The notes: a model not told the origin generated them from the sequence alone. A stretch of DNA of 45,249 nt from Gemmataceae bacterium (GCA_009697105.1 SIAQ01000033.1:1-45249); one strand, 5' to 3'; shown: positions 8,237 through 17,268, counted from the stretch's first letter. Translations and numbers: made by a program.

Positions 8237-8333
8237 CGAAATCGAAAGTCCCATTTTACAATCCCGCGTGATTGGCGTCTGCGTACAATATCATCCATTC
8301 CGAAACCGTATCACTCTTATCACGAGGTGTCAC

Positions 8334-8978
8334 ATGAATGCTTTTCGCCGGTTCGCCTGTTTTACGATTCTCGCCTTCGCGCTGATCGGCGCGAGCCAAG
8401 GCCAGGAAAAAGCGGCCTGGGTCAATCTGCTCGAAGGCAAGGACCTGGCCAAGAACTGGACCACCAAAGGCAACTGGATTCTCGGCGATGACGGCGTCGT
8501 CGCCCTCGTGCCGCGCAACGGCGAATCGGGCTGGCAGCGCTATGACGCCTATCTCTGGGCCAAGGAGCAGTACAAGGAATTCGAGTGCGAATTCGAATAC
8601 AAGGTCGCCAAGAACGGCAACAGCGGGTTCTACTTCCACGTCAGCGATGTCAAAAGCCCCGTCGCCAAGGGCATCGAAGTCCAACTCTACGATTCCGCGT
8701 CGAGACCGAAGGGCGCCAAGCTGAACGATCACGATTCCGGCGGCATCATCCCCGGCATCCCGCCGACCAAGAACACAGCCAAACCCGCCGGCGAATGGAA
8801 TAAGATGCTCGTCACTGTAAAGGGCAACAAGGTCGTCGTGTCGCTGAACGGCGAAGTCGTCAACGATGTGCCGCTCGATGCCAAAACGCTCAAAGGCCGA
8901 CCGACCACCGGCACCATCGGCTTCCAGGATCACGGCCTGCCGTTGTGGCTGCGCAACATCAAGGTGCGCGGGTTGTAA
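8334..8978 (+). CDS. Secreted DUF1080 protein (3-keto-disaccharide hydrolase/LamG-like)
   Basis: This 214-residue protein begins with a signal peptide (MNAFRRFACFTILAFALIGASQGQ), so it acts outside the cytoplasm. The mature part is a single DUF1080 concanavalin-like beta-sandwich. It shows the typical opening WVNLLEGKDLAKNW, the central EFECEFEYKVAKNGNSGFYF, the GIEVQLYD strand and the closing IGFQDHGLPLWLRNIKVRGL. DUF1080 is greatly expanded in planctomycetes; some members hydrolyse 3-keto-glycosides and others are probably carbohydrate-binding. The ATG at 8334 has GAGG at 8324-8327. An upstream in-frame ATG would destroy the signal peptide. Confidence 0.92.
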   Translation: MNAFRRFACFTILAFALIGASQGQEKAAWVNLLEGKDLAKNWTTKGNWILGDDGVVALVPRNGESGWQRYDAYLWAKEQYKEFECEFEYKVAKNGNSGFYFHVSDVKSPVAKGIEVQLYDSASRPKGAKLNDHDSGGIIPGIPPTKNTAKPAGEWNKMLVTVKGNKVVVSLNGEVVNDVPLDAKTLKGRPTTGTIGFQDHGLPLWLRNIKVRGL

Positions 8979-8988
8979 AGAGGGCTGT

Positions 8989-9069
8989 GTTTAGCCGCTC
9001 GCCTTTGGCGAGCGCGAACAGGTGCTACACATTCTGCAGGTCACGCTCGCCGAAGGCGAGCGGCTAAAC
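8989..9069. repeat. Family B nested palindrome (copy 2)
   Basis: Arms at 8989-9014 and 9044-9069 (26 bases each) are reverse complements with one difference, which falls in the small loop (TTT on one side, TTC on the other). The spacer is 29 bases. It fills nearly all the space between the DUF1080 stop and the next start, 14 bases downstream. Confidence 0.93.
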
Positions 9070-9082
9070 GAGGAGTATCAAA

Positions 9083-9958
9083 ATGAATCGTCCCCGCATC
9101 AGTGTCTTCCCCAAATGCTACTTCGACGAACTGTACTCCGGAAAAATGGATTATCTCGATTGGCTCCGCACCGCTGCAACGCTCGGCGGCGAAGGCGTCG
9201 AGCACTACGACGGCTTCTTCAAAGCGGGCGTCGAACCCGTCAATCGCGTGCTGCGCGAGACCGGACAGATATCGTCGATGCTCTGCTTCTCGCCCGACTT
9301 CACGCATCCCGATGCCGCCGAGCGCGCTCGCCAAGTGAAACGGCAGCACGCGGCGATCGACCTGTGCGTCGCGCTCGGCATCCGCAATTGCCGAACGCTC
9401 AGCGGGCAACGCTTCCCTGGCATGACGCGCAAGGAAGGCATAGAGCGCACGGTCGAAGGCGTTCGCCGATCGCTCGAATATGCCGAATCGCACGATGTCG
9501 TTCTTTGCATGGAGAACCATTACAAAGACGGCAATTGGCAGTACCCCGAATTCGCGCAACCGGAGGACATCTTCCTGGAGATCATTGGCCGAATCAATTC
9601 GCCCTATTTCGGCGTGCAGTATGACCCGTCGAATGCGGTCGTGGGCGGGTTCGATCCCGTTGCGTTTTTGGAGAAGATCAAGACGCGCGTGGTGACGATA
9701 CACGCTTCGGATCGCTACCTCGTCGACGGCGCGACGATCGACGAGCTTCGCCAATCCGATGGCACGATCGGCTACTCCGACAAGCTCCGCCACGGCGAGA
9801 CGGGTAAGGGCCTGAACGACTACGACGCGATCTTTCGCATTCTGCGCAGCGTCAATTACAGCGGCTGGATCTCGGTCGAAGATGGCATGAACGGCTTGGA
9901 TGAGCTACGGGGTTCCGTGGAGTTTCTCAAACAAAAGCGCGGCGAGTATTATTCCTGA
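9083..9958 (+). CDS. Sugar phosphate isomerase/epimerase family TIM barrel
   Basis: This 291-residue protein belongs to the AP endonuclease 2/xylose isomerase-like TIM-barrel superfamily (COG1082). Signals are the strand LGGEGVEHYDGFF, the conserved VVLCMENHYKDG with a metal-binding Glu and neighbouring His, YFGVQYDPSNAVVGG, VVTIHASDRYLV (metal His and Asp), and the final strand GWISVEDGMNG with Glu. These residues form a divalent-metal site used for ketose/aldose isomerisation or epimerisation. There is no signal peptide, so the site of action is cytoplasmic. It follows the DUF1080 gene on the same strand, separated by a palindrome. A shared role in carbohydrate breakdown is possible but inferred. 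Confidence 0.9.
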   Translation: MNRPRISVFPKCYFDELYSGKMDYLDWLRTAATLGGEGVEHYDGFFKAGVEPVNRVLRETGQISSMLCFSPDFTHPDAAERARQVKRQHAAIDLCVALGIRNCRTLSGQRFPGMTRKEGIERTVEGVRRSLEYAESHDVVLCMENHYKDGNWQYPEFAQPEDIFLEIIGRINSPYFGVQYDPSNAVVGGFDPVAFLEKIKTRVVTIHASDRYLVDGATIDELRQSDGTIGYSDKLRHGETGKGLNDYDAIFRILRSVNYSGWISVEDGMNGLDELRGSVEFLKQKRGEYYS

Positions 9959-9988
9959 GGAGCACCGTAACTTCCCGATTTCGTTTTT

Positions 9989-10042
9989 CCGCTTACGGCT
10001 TAGCGCTCATATGGCACCCTGCGAGTGCTAAGCCGCGAGCGG
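9989..10042. repeat. Family A nested palindrome (copy 4)
   Basis: The left arm at 9989-10008 has one change from consensus (CTTACGG), and the right arm at 10023-10042 has two (GAGTGCTAAG, CGCGAGCGG). The spacer contains the frequent ATGGCACCC motif. It lies between two converging genes. Confidence 0.85.
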
Positions 10043-10110
10043 CAAATCAGGAAGTTATTGTTTCGGTTTTCCCAAGCGGGGAGAAGGCATCCTGAAGGAC
10101 GCGTCGCCAT

Positions 10111-11202
10111 TCATTTCGCGTAGAGTTCGTAGTTATTGAAGAGCAGGTTCTTCTCGCCCTTCTTGTTTTTTGCCGGCACAGGTTTCTGAAAGGCATCGCG
10201 CCAAATGTAGAGCGTATCCGCATCACGGCGGAGCCACTCGTTGGCACGCTCGCCGACCACGTTGTCAAAATATTTGACGATGGACTCATCCAGCCCAGTT
10301 TTCAGTAGCTTTACGCCGACTAGGTTTGTCTCCAATTCGGAGACGCCGATCAATTCGTGCTTCTTGCTTTTCTTGAGTTTGACGCTCTTTTCAACGGTCT
10401 TGGCGAAGTCGCGCATTTTGGTGTCTTCCTTACCGCAGAAGAACACGGCTGCGGTGGCGTGCTCCAAGCACGCCTTTTTTAGGATGTTGGAAACGCCGAA
10501 GGTACGGCTTCCGATCGTCGGCTGAAGCGTCAGGAAGGCCGCGCCGATGATATCATGCCCTTCGGAACGTTTTTCTACAGTCGGTAGTTTGCCGAACATG
10601 GACGGCGGCGTCAGCCTGTAGCGGTTCCATTCCGCGTTCATCCAGATGGCGCCGAGCGTGGCGCCGCTTTCGGCGCCGAGGACCAGGATATTCGAGGTGC
10701 TGCATGCGCCGTCATCGTTTTTGCGATCGAGATATGCTCGAATCGCGGCGATATCGTTGACCAGGACCGGCATGTAAGCGATCGATTTGATGTAGTCCTT
10801 GACTTCAATGGCGGCGGAATCCTTGGTTTTGACGTTGTTTCTGTTCACGGGGTGAATCCGAAAATCGTCAGGAACGTCGATGGTCGTGCTCTCGCCGTGC
10901 CCGCGGAAGTCAAAGGTGACGACGGAGTAGCCTTTTTTTTGCAAGGTCTCGGCAAGCTTCTTCCAATCCTGCACACGCGAGCTTTTGCCTTCGCCGATCG
11001 GATGGAGCATGATGACAACGGGGGCATTCTTCTTGGCGCTTTGAAAAAAGTTACCTCGCAGCTTGACGCCGTCGATAGTAGTGATGTTGATCGGTTCCGT
11101 ATTTGCCACTTGGCCTTGGGCCGAGAGGTCGGGCACAATCCCGATTACGAGCAACGAAAACGCCAACAATACAAAGCATAGCGGCCTGGAAACGCAGGAC
11201 AT
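10111..11202 (-). CDS. Secreted alpha/beta hydrolase-fold protein
   Basis: This 363-residue protein starts with a hydrophobic export signal (CFVLLAFSLLVIGIV, processing near LSAQ). The fold is visible as APVVIMLHPIGEGKS (oxyanion region, about 60-74), GYSVVTFDFRGHGES (strand and turn, about 91-105) and NILVLGAESGATLG (nucleophile elbow, Ser179). The elbow reads A-E-S-G-A instead of the classic G-x-S-x-G, which is tolerated in the fold. A late acid/His pair could not be placed with confidence, so activity is uncertain. The C-terminal third is lysine-rich and has no recognised motif. The protein is probably a periplasmic esterase-like enzyme. Confidence 0.78.
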   Translation of the reverse strand: MSCVSRPLCFVLLAFSLLVIGIVPDLSAQGQVANTEPINITTIDGVKLRGNFFQSAKKNAPVVIMLHPIGEGKSSRVQDWKKLAETLQKKGYSVVTFDFRGHGESTTIDVPDDFRIHPVNRNNVKTKDSAAIEVKDYIKSIAYMPVLVNDIAAIRAYLDRKNDDGACSTSNILVLGAESGATLGAIWMNAEWNRYRLTPPSMFGKLPTVEKRSEGHDIIGAAFLTLQPTIGSRTFGVSNILKKACLEHATAAVFFCGKEDTKMRDFAKTVEKSVKLKKSKKHELIGVSELETNLVGVKLLKTGLDESIVKYFDNVVGERANEWLRRDADTLYIWRDAFQKPVPAKNKKGEKNLLFNNYELYAK

Positions 11203-11993
11203 GATGTATCTCCCTCTGCTTGCACCAACGCCAACCCTACTCTTGGATGATAAAGGGAAACGGCTACGAGGTCAAGAATACGATTTCGTAATGATTGGAA
11301 GTTGCCAGGCGAAGCAGAGGCGTCACGCGGAATGATGAAAAAAACCGCCCTTTCCGCGCGGCCTGGGGCCGATCACGGCGGAGAGTGCGGTAGGACCCGA
11401 AAGTTCCCAGCTTGCGGGTCACGGTCGGCAAGGCGCGGTTCTCCGAGCGAATCATCTTGCTTCCGGAATCCGGAAGGCGACTGCTCCCACGCCGTGCCAA
11501 CCTTGCCAAGGCCAAGTCCTTGCGAAAAAACCGCGCCTTATACAGGCTCTGTCGAGGGAACGCCTCCAGCGCCCCAGTCCCGCGACTTTGGTTTCGTCTG
11601 ACACCGAACCGCGGCAACAATCGCCCAATCCTAGGGCAGATTCGCTACCGCCCGAAGTTCCACGGAACCTCGATCTTGGTATCCGTAATTATGGTGGGCG
11701 GAGCGAAACCCGCCACTGTTCAAACCGCTACAGCGAAAATCCACCTAAGCGTGCCGATAAAACAGGAATTGCGGCATCTTCATGGGGGATGCGGCTTTCC
11801 GAAAATTGGGCTACGTGAGGAATCAGTGATTTCCCCGATCTGCTTTTCGGTTATCTTTTTTTGGATTATTGAAATTGAGGACGGGTCATCGAACAGCTGA
11901 AGATCGACCTGCTCGTAATTCACAAATAGCCCGCCCTTTATGGCGGGGCCTCTTGTAAATCGCGTTATTAATGCTGGGTAATGTACAGACCGG
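11203..11993. other. Gene-poor stretch of about 790 bases
   Basis: No convincing gene was found. Open frames of 118 residues (minus, 11264-11620) and 162 residues (plus, 11412-11900) overlap one another, lack Shine-Dalgarno sequences and have arginine-rich low-information products. A perfect 17-base palindrome centred on one A (CTTCCGGAATCCGGAAG) lies at 11460-11476. A small GC hairpin lies near 11930. The base composition turns AT-rich toward 11850. The stretch could be a decayed mobile element or a structured untranslated region. Confidence 0.5.
11928..11949 (-). terminator. Possible terminator of the small gene at 11994-12488
   Basis: The hairpin AGCCCGCC / GGCGGGGC has a loop of about six bases and lies 45 bases after the stop of the minus-strand gene. 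In that direction it is followed by a short T-rich CTATTTG. The T-tract is weak, so this is tentative. Confidence 0.35.
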
Positions 11994-12488
11994 TCACTTC
12001 GGTTGCTGTTGTTCTTGCAGTTTCGCGGCCTGGTCGTTTTGGTGTGCTGCTTCGGAAAGGGGACCGATGATACCGAGCAGGTGGCTGAGTTGCCCGACGC
12101 GCATTCCATAGCGGTCGATGAATTCCTGAAGGGCGAATTCGCTGTCCAGCGTGTCGTCGCCGTTCTGCGCAAGATCGTCCACCATGGAGGCCAATAAGCG
12201 GACGTACACTTTCTCGATGATTGGATAAGCGGATTTGCAGTTGGCTGCGAAATCGGGTTGTTCCTCGTCAAAACGCCCGAGAATGTTCCGCCAACGGGAA
12301 ACCGAATCGGCCGCCTTAGCCTGGGCGAATTTCAGTTGCTCGCGTTGCACGGCCAACATTTGCGAGAAACCATCACGCTGCAGTTCCAACATTTGGTAGA
12401 GAACCTGAGTGACGGCATCGCTGCCGGTCGGTGGTTGCGTCGGTGAAGCCGGCCTGACGTTTGAACCAATATCGAATTGAAACTGCAT
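11994..12488 (-). CDS. Hypothetical protein, helical, 164 residues
   Basis: I do not recognise this protein. It has no signal peptide or membrane segment. Residues 25-65 (VTQVLYQMLELQRDGFSQML and following) look like a coiled coil with regular leucine/glutamine spacing. The middle is acidic, and the C-terminus ends in a glutamine-rich tail (QEQQQPK). It lies immediately downstream of the Ser/Thr kinase on the same strand with 260 bases between them, so it could be a partner or substrate, but nothing in the sequence proves it. The ATG ending at 12488 is preceded by GAAAGGG, an acceptable ribosome site. Confidence 0.65.
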   Translation of the reverse strand: MQFQFDIGSNVRPASPTQPPTGSDAVTQVLYQMLELQRDGFSQMLAVQREQLKFAQAKAADSVSRWRNILGRFDEEQPDFAANCKSAYPIIEKVYVRLLASMVDDLAQNGDDTLDSEFALQEFIDRYGMRVGQLSHLLGIIGPLSEAAHQNDQAAKLQEQQQPK

Positions 12489-12650
12489 GGTAGCCCTTTC
12501 GCGACAACGACAGTGGCCCGCAACGCCCGTTCCACTACCGCTGCTTTTTGTTATACGCGAAGTTCGCCGAAATCAGTAGTTGCGAGGGATCGAGTTGCAA
12601 GTTCTCTTATTTAACGCGTTGCAAACGCAACGAAGTGACTGAATTGTCAG

Positions 12651-12702
12651 AGCCGGTAGCGTAAACGACGGTTGAAAGCCACCGTCGTTAACACTTCCGG
12701 CA
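12651..12702. repeat. Imperfect 22-bp inverted repeat
   Basis: Arms at 12651-12672 and 12681-12702 pair over 18 of 22 positions, with an 8-base spacer. The pairing is strongest next to the loop (AACGACGGT against ACCGTCGTT). It lies between the kinase stop and the start of the small helical gene. Confidence 0.85.
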
Positions 12703-12748
12703 CTCGCGGGATGATCCGATCGCAACGCCGCAAGCGAAAATCAGGCCC

Positions 12749-14065
12749 CTACTGATTCCACAGCAACAACGCCGCGAGACCCACTGTCAGCGTGATTCCC
12801 AAGAGCACGCCGACGCTGCCGATGACCAGCGAACGGACCCAACGACGGCGTTGTTGTCCCTGTTCATCGACCCAATCGAGGAGCGATTGTTCATTCGTAA
12901 CCTGCGTCGGCGCCTGGGCTTTTGGCTCGGTGTCGAATGCCTGATCGACGAGTGCTGGGTAATCATCCGTTCCCGCGTCGTTGGTCGTTCGCGGCGCTAC
13001 AATCGGCCAATCCATAACACTCGGGGCTGCGTGCGGCGCGAGCGCCTCCATTAACTCGTCAGGCGTTTGGTACCGATGGGCGGGATTCTTCGCCATCAGC
13101 CTGCGCACAATCTTGACGATGCTGCGATGAAGATCCGAACGTAATTCGTCAATCGGCATCGGCTCTGAGTTGTTGTGATGCCTGACCTTGTCGATGGTCG
13201 ATCCACCCGGGAACGGCACTCGGCCCGTCAACAGAAAATAGAACGTGCAGCCGAGACTATAGAGGTCAGCACGAATGTCGAGATCGTGCAAGCTGCGTGA
13301 TTGTTCCGGCGAGAGGAAGTCGGGCGTGCCCATCACGGTATTTTGCTTGGTGAGGATCGTGTCTTCTGTCGCGCCATCGGCGATATTGAGCCGAGCAAGG
13401 CCAAAATCGAGTATCTTTACCTGAACTGTCACTGAATTATTTTCTTGTTGCAGAAGGAGATTGGCCGGCTTGATGTCGCGATGGACCATGCCCTTTTCAA
13501 AAGCGTGTTGCAGTCCGTTGGCGACCTGAAACACGATCTCGCAGGCAAGACCTGGATGAAGCGGACCGTGTTTCTTCACGTGTTGGTCAAGATTGGGGCC
13601 GTTGACATATTCCATCGCAAGATAATGTCGGCCGCTGACTTCGTTGGCGTCGAAGGCCATGACGATGTTTGGATGGGCCAGCTGGGCGGTCGCCTGGGCC
13701 TCGCGTAGAAATAATTCTTTGGCGCGTTCCGAATTAACAACATGGGCCGACAGCACTTTAAGCGCAACAACGCGATTCATTGTCTGATGGACGGCCTTGT
13801 AGACTCGCCCCATGCCGCCTTGGCCGAGCAGCTCCATGATGCGGTACGGTCCAATAAAGAATCCACTGCTCTTGCCCTGAAGCAACATCTTGGCATGAAA
13901 TTTGGTTAGCAAATTCCAGGACACCAGAGCCTTGGCGATCTCGCGCGGTTCTTCCACGTCGCTGAGTTTGTCAATCACCACGCGAAACTGCTGGCTGGTG
14001 AGCAACTTGCTCATTCGCAAGTTGTGCAAAAATACGTCGCGATCGACAATAATCGGATCGGCCAT
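12749..14065 (-). CDS. Membrane-anchored Ser/Thr protein kinase (PknB-type)
   Basis: This 438-residue Hanks-type kinase phosphorylates Ser/Thr residues of unknown targets. An N-terminal helical segment (about 10-68) typical of planctomycete kinases precedes the kinase domain. Key residues are the Gly loop GQGGMG (81-86), Lys103 in ALKVL, HRDIKPAN with catalytic Asp197, and DFGLA with Asp220. The activation segment TPDFLSPEQS is also present. All are intact, so activity is expected. A single C-terminal membrane segment (about 412-435) ends the protein with almost nothing outside, so it is not a classical sensor kinase with an external domain. The start is placed at MADPIIVD (ATG ending at 14065); an upstream ATG at 14119 adds 18 unlikely residues. 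Confidence 0.93.
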   Translation of the reverse strand: MADPIIVDRDVFLHNLRMSKLLTSQQFRVVIDKLSDVEEPREIAKALVSWNLLTKFHAKMLLQGKSSGFFIGPYRIMELLGQGGMGRVYKAVHQTMNRVVALKVLSAHVVNSERAKELFLREAQATAQLAHPNIVMAFDANEVSGRHYLAMEYVNGPNLDQHVKKHGPLHPGLACEIVFQVANGLQHAFEKGMVHRDIKPANLLLQQENNSVTVQVKILDFGLARLNIADGATEDTILTKQNTVMGTPDFLSPEQSRSLHDLDIRADLYSLGCTFYFLLTGRVPFPGGSTIDKVRHHNNSEPMPIDELRSDLHRSIVKIVRRLMAKNPAHRYQTPDELMEALAPHAAPSVMDWPIVAPRTTNDAGTDDYPALVDQAFDTEPKAQAPTQVTNEQSLLDWVDEQGQQRRRWVRSLVIGSVGVLLGITLTVGLAALLLWNQ

Positions 14066-14548
14066 GGGAACACATCTCTCATCCTCGCCATGTTGGGCCA
14101 TTCGATGCGCCAACGCCAATCCATCATTGTATACACGTCAGACGCTCAAAAGAAAAAAACGTTCATTAAACTTCTGTGAAGCAGGCATGACAGTCCCTAA
14201 TTTCCGCTTGCGGCTTAGCGCTCGGGACATCCCAAGCGACCTCTCTTGAGCGAGGTTATTGGGCGAACACGCATGCAGATGGCAAATCATCGTAGCCTGC
14301 GCGTCCCGATAACGACCGCCGGCCAAGAAAAAAAAAAGTCATTTTTCCTGTCGCATTGACGCGCAAAAGTCGGTAAACTGAAAATAAGAAAATCCTGCCG
14401 AGTGATTGTCCTACCTGCGACACGAGCGCATTTTGCCCGTTGAACGCTGATTTTTCCAGGACAATTCGGGTCCGCCATTGTGGGATTGTCCATTAACGAG
14501 AAACCCAAAGAAGCACGAAATTGCTCCAACCGAGGAGGTTTGAATCCA
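14066..14548. other. Divergent intergenic region without a gene
   Basis: These 483 bases separate the kinase and the DUF1549/DUF1553 gene, which point away from each other, so both promoters should lie here. Visible items are a half family A element at 14204-14223, an A-run at about 14328-14337, and the strong Shine-Dalgarno GAGGAGG at 14532-14538 of the downstream gene. No good -35/-10 pair with 16-18 base spacing was found. Confidence 0.6.
14204..14223. repeat. Family A half element (copy 5)
   Basis: The left arm matches the consensus CCGCTTGCGGCTTAGCGCTC exactly. The spacer GGGACATCCC is conserved in style, but the right arm has decayed beyond recognition. Confidence 0.85.
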
Positions 14549-17050
14549 ATGACGTTGCGATCCCTTTCCATCCGATCGTGTTTGTTGACGGCGCTGCTCG
14601 CCAGCTGGACTGGCGCTGCCTTCGCTGATCTGCCGACCGACCCCGTGGCCCGCGCGAAGGTCGTTGGCACACCGAAGTCACTGACCGTAAGCCCGGCAAC
14701 GCTGGTGCTCACGGGAGCCCGGGCCACAGCGCAGCCCGTCGTCACCGGCATTTACGCCGACGGCACGGTGCGCGACCTGACGCACTTCGCCGACATCAAG
14801 GCCGATGGCGATATCGTCGCTGTCGATGCCGACCGCTTCGTCACCGCACGTAAGAACGGCGCCTCGACGCTGGCCATCACCGCCGGCGGACAAAACGTGA
14901 AAGTGCCTGTCGAAGTCAAGGGAATGGACCAGCAGATCCCCGTCAGCTTCCGCAACGACGTGATCGCCGCCCTCAACGTCGGCGGCTGCAACAGCGGTGC
15001 CTGCCACGGTACGCCAACGGGCAAGAACGGGTTCAAGCTCAGCCTTCGTGGCTATGAGCCAAGCTCCGACTTCCTCCAGCTGACTCGTGACATTCTCGGC
15101 CGCCGTGTCGATCGCTTGAATCCGCACGCCAGCCTGGTCATGCTCAAGAGTCTGGGCCAGGTTGCCCATGAAGGCGGCGCACGCTTCCCGACCACGAGCA
15201 TTCCCGCGAAGACGATCGCCGCCTGGATGAGTGAGGGCCTTGCCGACGACGCTCCGGGTCTTCCTGCCGTCAAGAAGGTCGATGTCCTTCCCGGTAGCCG
15301 AGTCCTCAATGAACCGAGCAAGTATCAACAACTCTCCGTGCTCGCCACGTTCACCGATGGTTCGATGCGTGATGTCACACGCCTCACCGTGTTTTCATCG
15401 AGCGATCCCGCGATTGCCAACGTCAACGCGAATGGCCTAGTCGAATTCGCTCAGTCGGGCGAAGTCGCGATCCTGTGCCGATACCTCGAAGAACTCGTGC
15501 CGGTCCGCCTGACGTACCTCGAACCGAAGCTCGGGTTCAAATGGACGAATCCCACCGAGAACAACTATGTTGACAAGCACGTGTTCTCGAAGCTGAAGAT
15601 GCTCAACATTCTGCCGTCTGATCTGTGCACCGATCAAGAGTTCATTCGTCGCGCCTACCTCGATCTGTGCGGCGTTCTGCCGACGCCGGTCGAAGTGGCG
15701 CGATTCATGGGCAGCAAGGAAGCCGACAAGCGAGCGAAGCTGGTTGACGAATTGCTCGAACGGCCCGAATACGCCGACTTCTTCACGCTGAAATGGTCGG
15801 ATGTGTTCCGCTCGACGCGCAAGACGATCCAGGTCAAGGGCACGCACGTATTCCAGAAATGGATGCGCAATCACGTCACCCAGAACACCGGTTTCGACAA
15901 GGTCGTATACGAAGTCATCACCTCCGGTGGTAGCACGTTCTCGAGCCCGGCGGCGAACTACTACCGCATCTCTCGCGATCCGACGACTCTCGCTGAGACG
16001 ACCGCCCAGCTGTTCTTCGGCATTCGCATGCAATGTGCGAAATGCCACAACCATCCATTCGAACGCTGGACGCAAGATGACTATTACAGCATGGCCGCGT
16101 TCTTCAGCCGAGTGAAATATCGCTCCGACCCCCTCGACGGCGGCGATCCGAAGAAGAAAGACGGCGCCGAATATGTTTACGTCGAACGCGTCGGCGAAGT
16201 AATTCAGCCGCGAACGAGCAAGGTCGCCCCGCCGAAGTTCATGGGTGGCGCGATCCCGGAAATCGCACCAGGCCGTGATCGCCGCGAATCGCTCGGCAAA
16301 TGGATGTCGTCGCCGACGAATCCGTTCGTGCCGAAATCGATCGTCAATCGCGTCTGGTTCCATGTGATGGGCCGCGGCATTGTCGATCCGGTCGATGATT
16401 TCCGCGATTCCAACCCGTCGGCGAATGATGCACTGCTCGACGACCTGGCGAAAGATTTCGTCGCCAAGGGGTGGGATATCAAGCACCTGATTCGCACGAT
16501 CATGGTGTCGCGCACTTATCAATTGAGCGCGATGACGAACGACTTTAACAAAGACGACAACAAGTATTTCTCGCACGCCGTCACGAAACTGCTGACCGCC
16601 GAGCAACTGTTCGACGCGCTCTGCCAGGTGACGGAAGTGCCCGAAAAGTTCGCCGGCATGCCGATGGGCACGCGAGCCGTTCAGCTGCCCGATGGTGAAG
16701 TGAACCACCCGTTCCTGAAGACGTTCGGCCAACCCGCCCGTGAGTTGGCCTGCGAATGCGAACGCGAAAGCGACTCGAACCTCGCGCAAGCGTTGCAGCT
16801 CATCAACGGCCCCGCCGTCAACGACCGTCTGCGCAATGTGAACAACCGCATTGGCAAACTTGTCGCCGCCAAGAAGACCGACAAGGAAATCCTGGGCGAC
16901 CTCTTCCTGACGACGCTATCGCGCACACCGACCGAAACCGAAGAAAGCGCGATGCTCGGCCACGTCTCCAGCGCAATGGACCGCCGTCGTGCCTGGGAAG
17001 ATGTGCACTGGGCGTTGATCAACTCGAAGGAGTTTTTGTTTAGGCATTAA
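14549..17050 (+). CDS. Secreted c-type-cytochrome-like/DUF1549/DUF1553 protein with Ig-like domains
   Basis: This 833-residue exported protein has the domain order signal peptide (about 1-27), bacterial Ig-like domain (about 42-125), heme-like motif CNSGACHG (Cys147, Cys152, His153), second Ig-like domain (about 265-330), DUF1549 (about 340-560) and DUF1553 (about 590-830). DUF1549 carries a second site, CAKCHNHPFERW (Cys496, Cys499, His500). DUF1553 shows the typical NRVWFHVMGRGIVDPVDDFR and the ending WALINSKEFLFRH. The family is massively expanded in planctomycetes and usually paired with a secreted DUF1501 protein; no such partner follows here. The function is unproven; a role in surface redox or polysaccharide handling is commonly suggested. 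The start ATG at 14549 has GAGGAGG ten bases upstream. Confidence 0.93.
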   Translation: MTLRSLSIRSCLLTALLASWTGAAFADLPTDPVARAKVVGTPKSLTVSPATLVLTGARATAQPVVTGIYADGTVRDLTHFADIKADGDIVAVDADRFVTARKNGASTLAITAGGQNVKVPVEVKGMDQQIPVSFRNDVIAALNVGGCNSGACHGTPTGKNGFKLSLRGYEPSSDFLQLTRDILGRRVDRLNPHASLVMLKSLGQVAHEGGARFPTTSIPAKTIAAWMSEGLADDAPGLPAVKKVDVLPGSRVLNEPSKYQQLSVLATFTDGSMRDVTRLTVFSSSDPAIANVNANGLVEFAQSGEVAILCRYLEELVPVRLTYLEPKLGFKWTNPTENNYVDKHVFSKLKMLNILPSDLCTDQEFIRRAYLDLCGVLPTPVEVARFMGSKEADKRAKLVDELLERPEYADFFTLKWSDVFRSTRKTIQVKGTHVFQKWMRNHVTQNTGFDKVVYEVITSGGSTFSSPAANYYRISRDPTTLAETTAQLFFGIRMQCAKCHNHPFERWTQDDYYSMAAFFSRVKYRSDPLDGGDPKKKDGAEYVYVERVGEVIQPRTSKVAPPKFMGGAIPEIAPGRDRRESLGKWMSSPTNPFVPKSIVNRVWFHVMGRGIVDPVDDFRDSNPSANDALLDDLAKDFVAKGWDIKHLIRTIMVSRTYQLSAMTNDFNKDDNKYFSHAVTKLLTAEQLFDALCQVTEVPEKFAGMPMGTRAVQLPDGEVNHPFLKTFGQPARELACECERESDSNLAQALQLINGPAVNDRLRNVNNRIGKLVAAKKTDKEILGDLFLTTLSRTPTETEESAMLGHVSSAMDRRRAWEDVHWALINSKEFLFRH

Positions 17051-17070
17051 CATTTGGATGTTGAATAGCG

Positions 17071-17100
17071 ACGCCCACCGCCGAAATGCGGTGGGCGTTT
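17071..17100 (+). terminator. Hairpin terminator after the DUF1549/DUF1553 gene
   Basis: A perfect 11-bp stem (ACGCCCACCGC / GCGGTGGGCGT) with a six-base loop lies 20 bases after the stop codon. It is followed by TTTGCGATTT, a weak T-rich tail. Confidence 0.65.
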
Positions 17101-17181
17101 GCGATTTAGGGCGGTTCATTTCTCACGCAATTCGCCAGAATCGATGCCTCGACATTAGAAAAAATCCTTGTCTCTGTTTAG

Positions 17182-17268
17182 CTTTGGCGAGCCTAGCCGC
17201 ATTAACGGCAGGTTGAACGTACTATTGCTCGCGTCAACCTGCCGCTTACGCGGTTAGGCTCGCCAAAG
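17182..17268. repeat. Imperfect 35-bp inverted repeat
   Basis: Arms at 17182-17216 and 17234-17268 pair with only a few mismatches and a 17-base spacer. The arm can fold on itself (GCCG / CGGC in its middle). It ends 36 bases before the start of the amidinotransferase-like gene. Confidence 0.92.

Noticed and set aside
11412..11900. A 162-residue plus-strand open frame in the gene-poor stretch
   Set aside because: It overlaps an opposite 118-residue frame, lacks a ribosome site, and has an uneven basic composition without hydrophobic core pattern.
11780..12271. An alternative minus-strand frame ending in a protein-like stretch (LFVNYEQVDLQLFDDPSSIS)
   Set aside because: It overlaps the better supported 164-residue frame in another register. 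Only its last 60 residues look natural; at most a gene remnant.
14350..14385. Promoter candidate TTGACG with TAAACT
   Set aside because: The spacing is only 12 bases; at 17 bases the -10 would be TGAAAA, too far from consensus.
15437..16789. A 450-residue minus-strand open frame
   Set aside because: It is fully antisense to the DUF1549/DUF1553 gene, whose domains are unambiguous; no ribosome site and low-complexity product.
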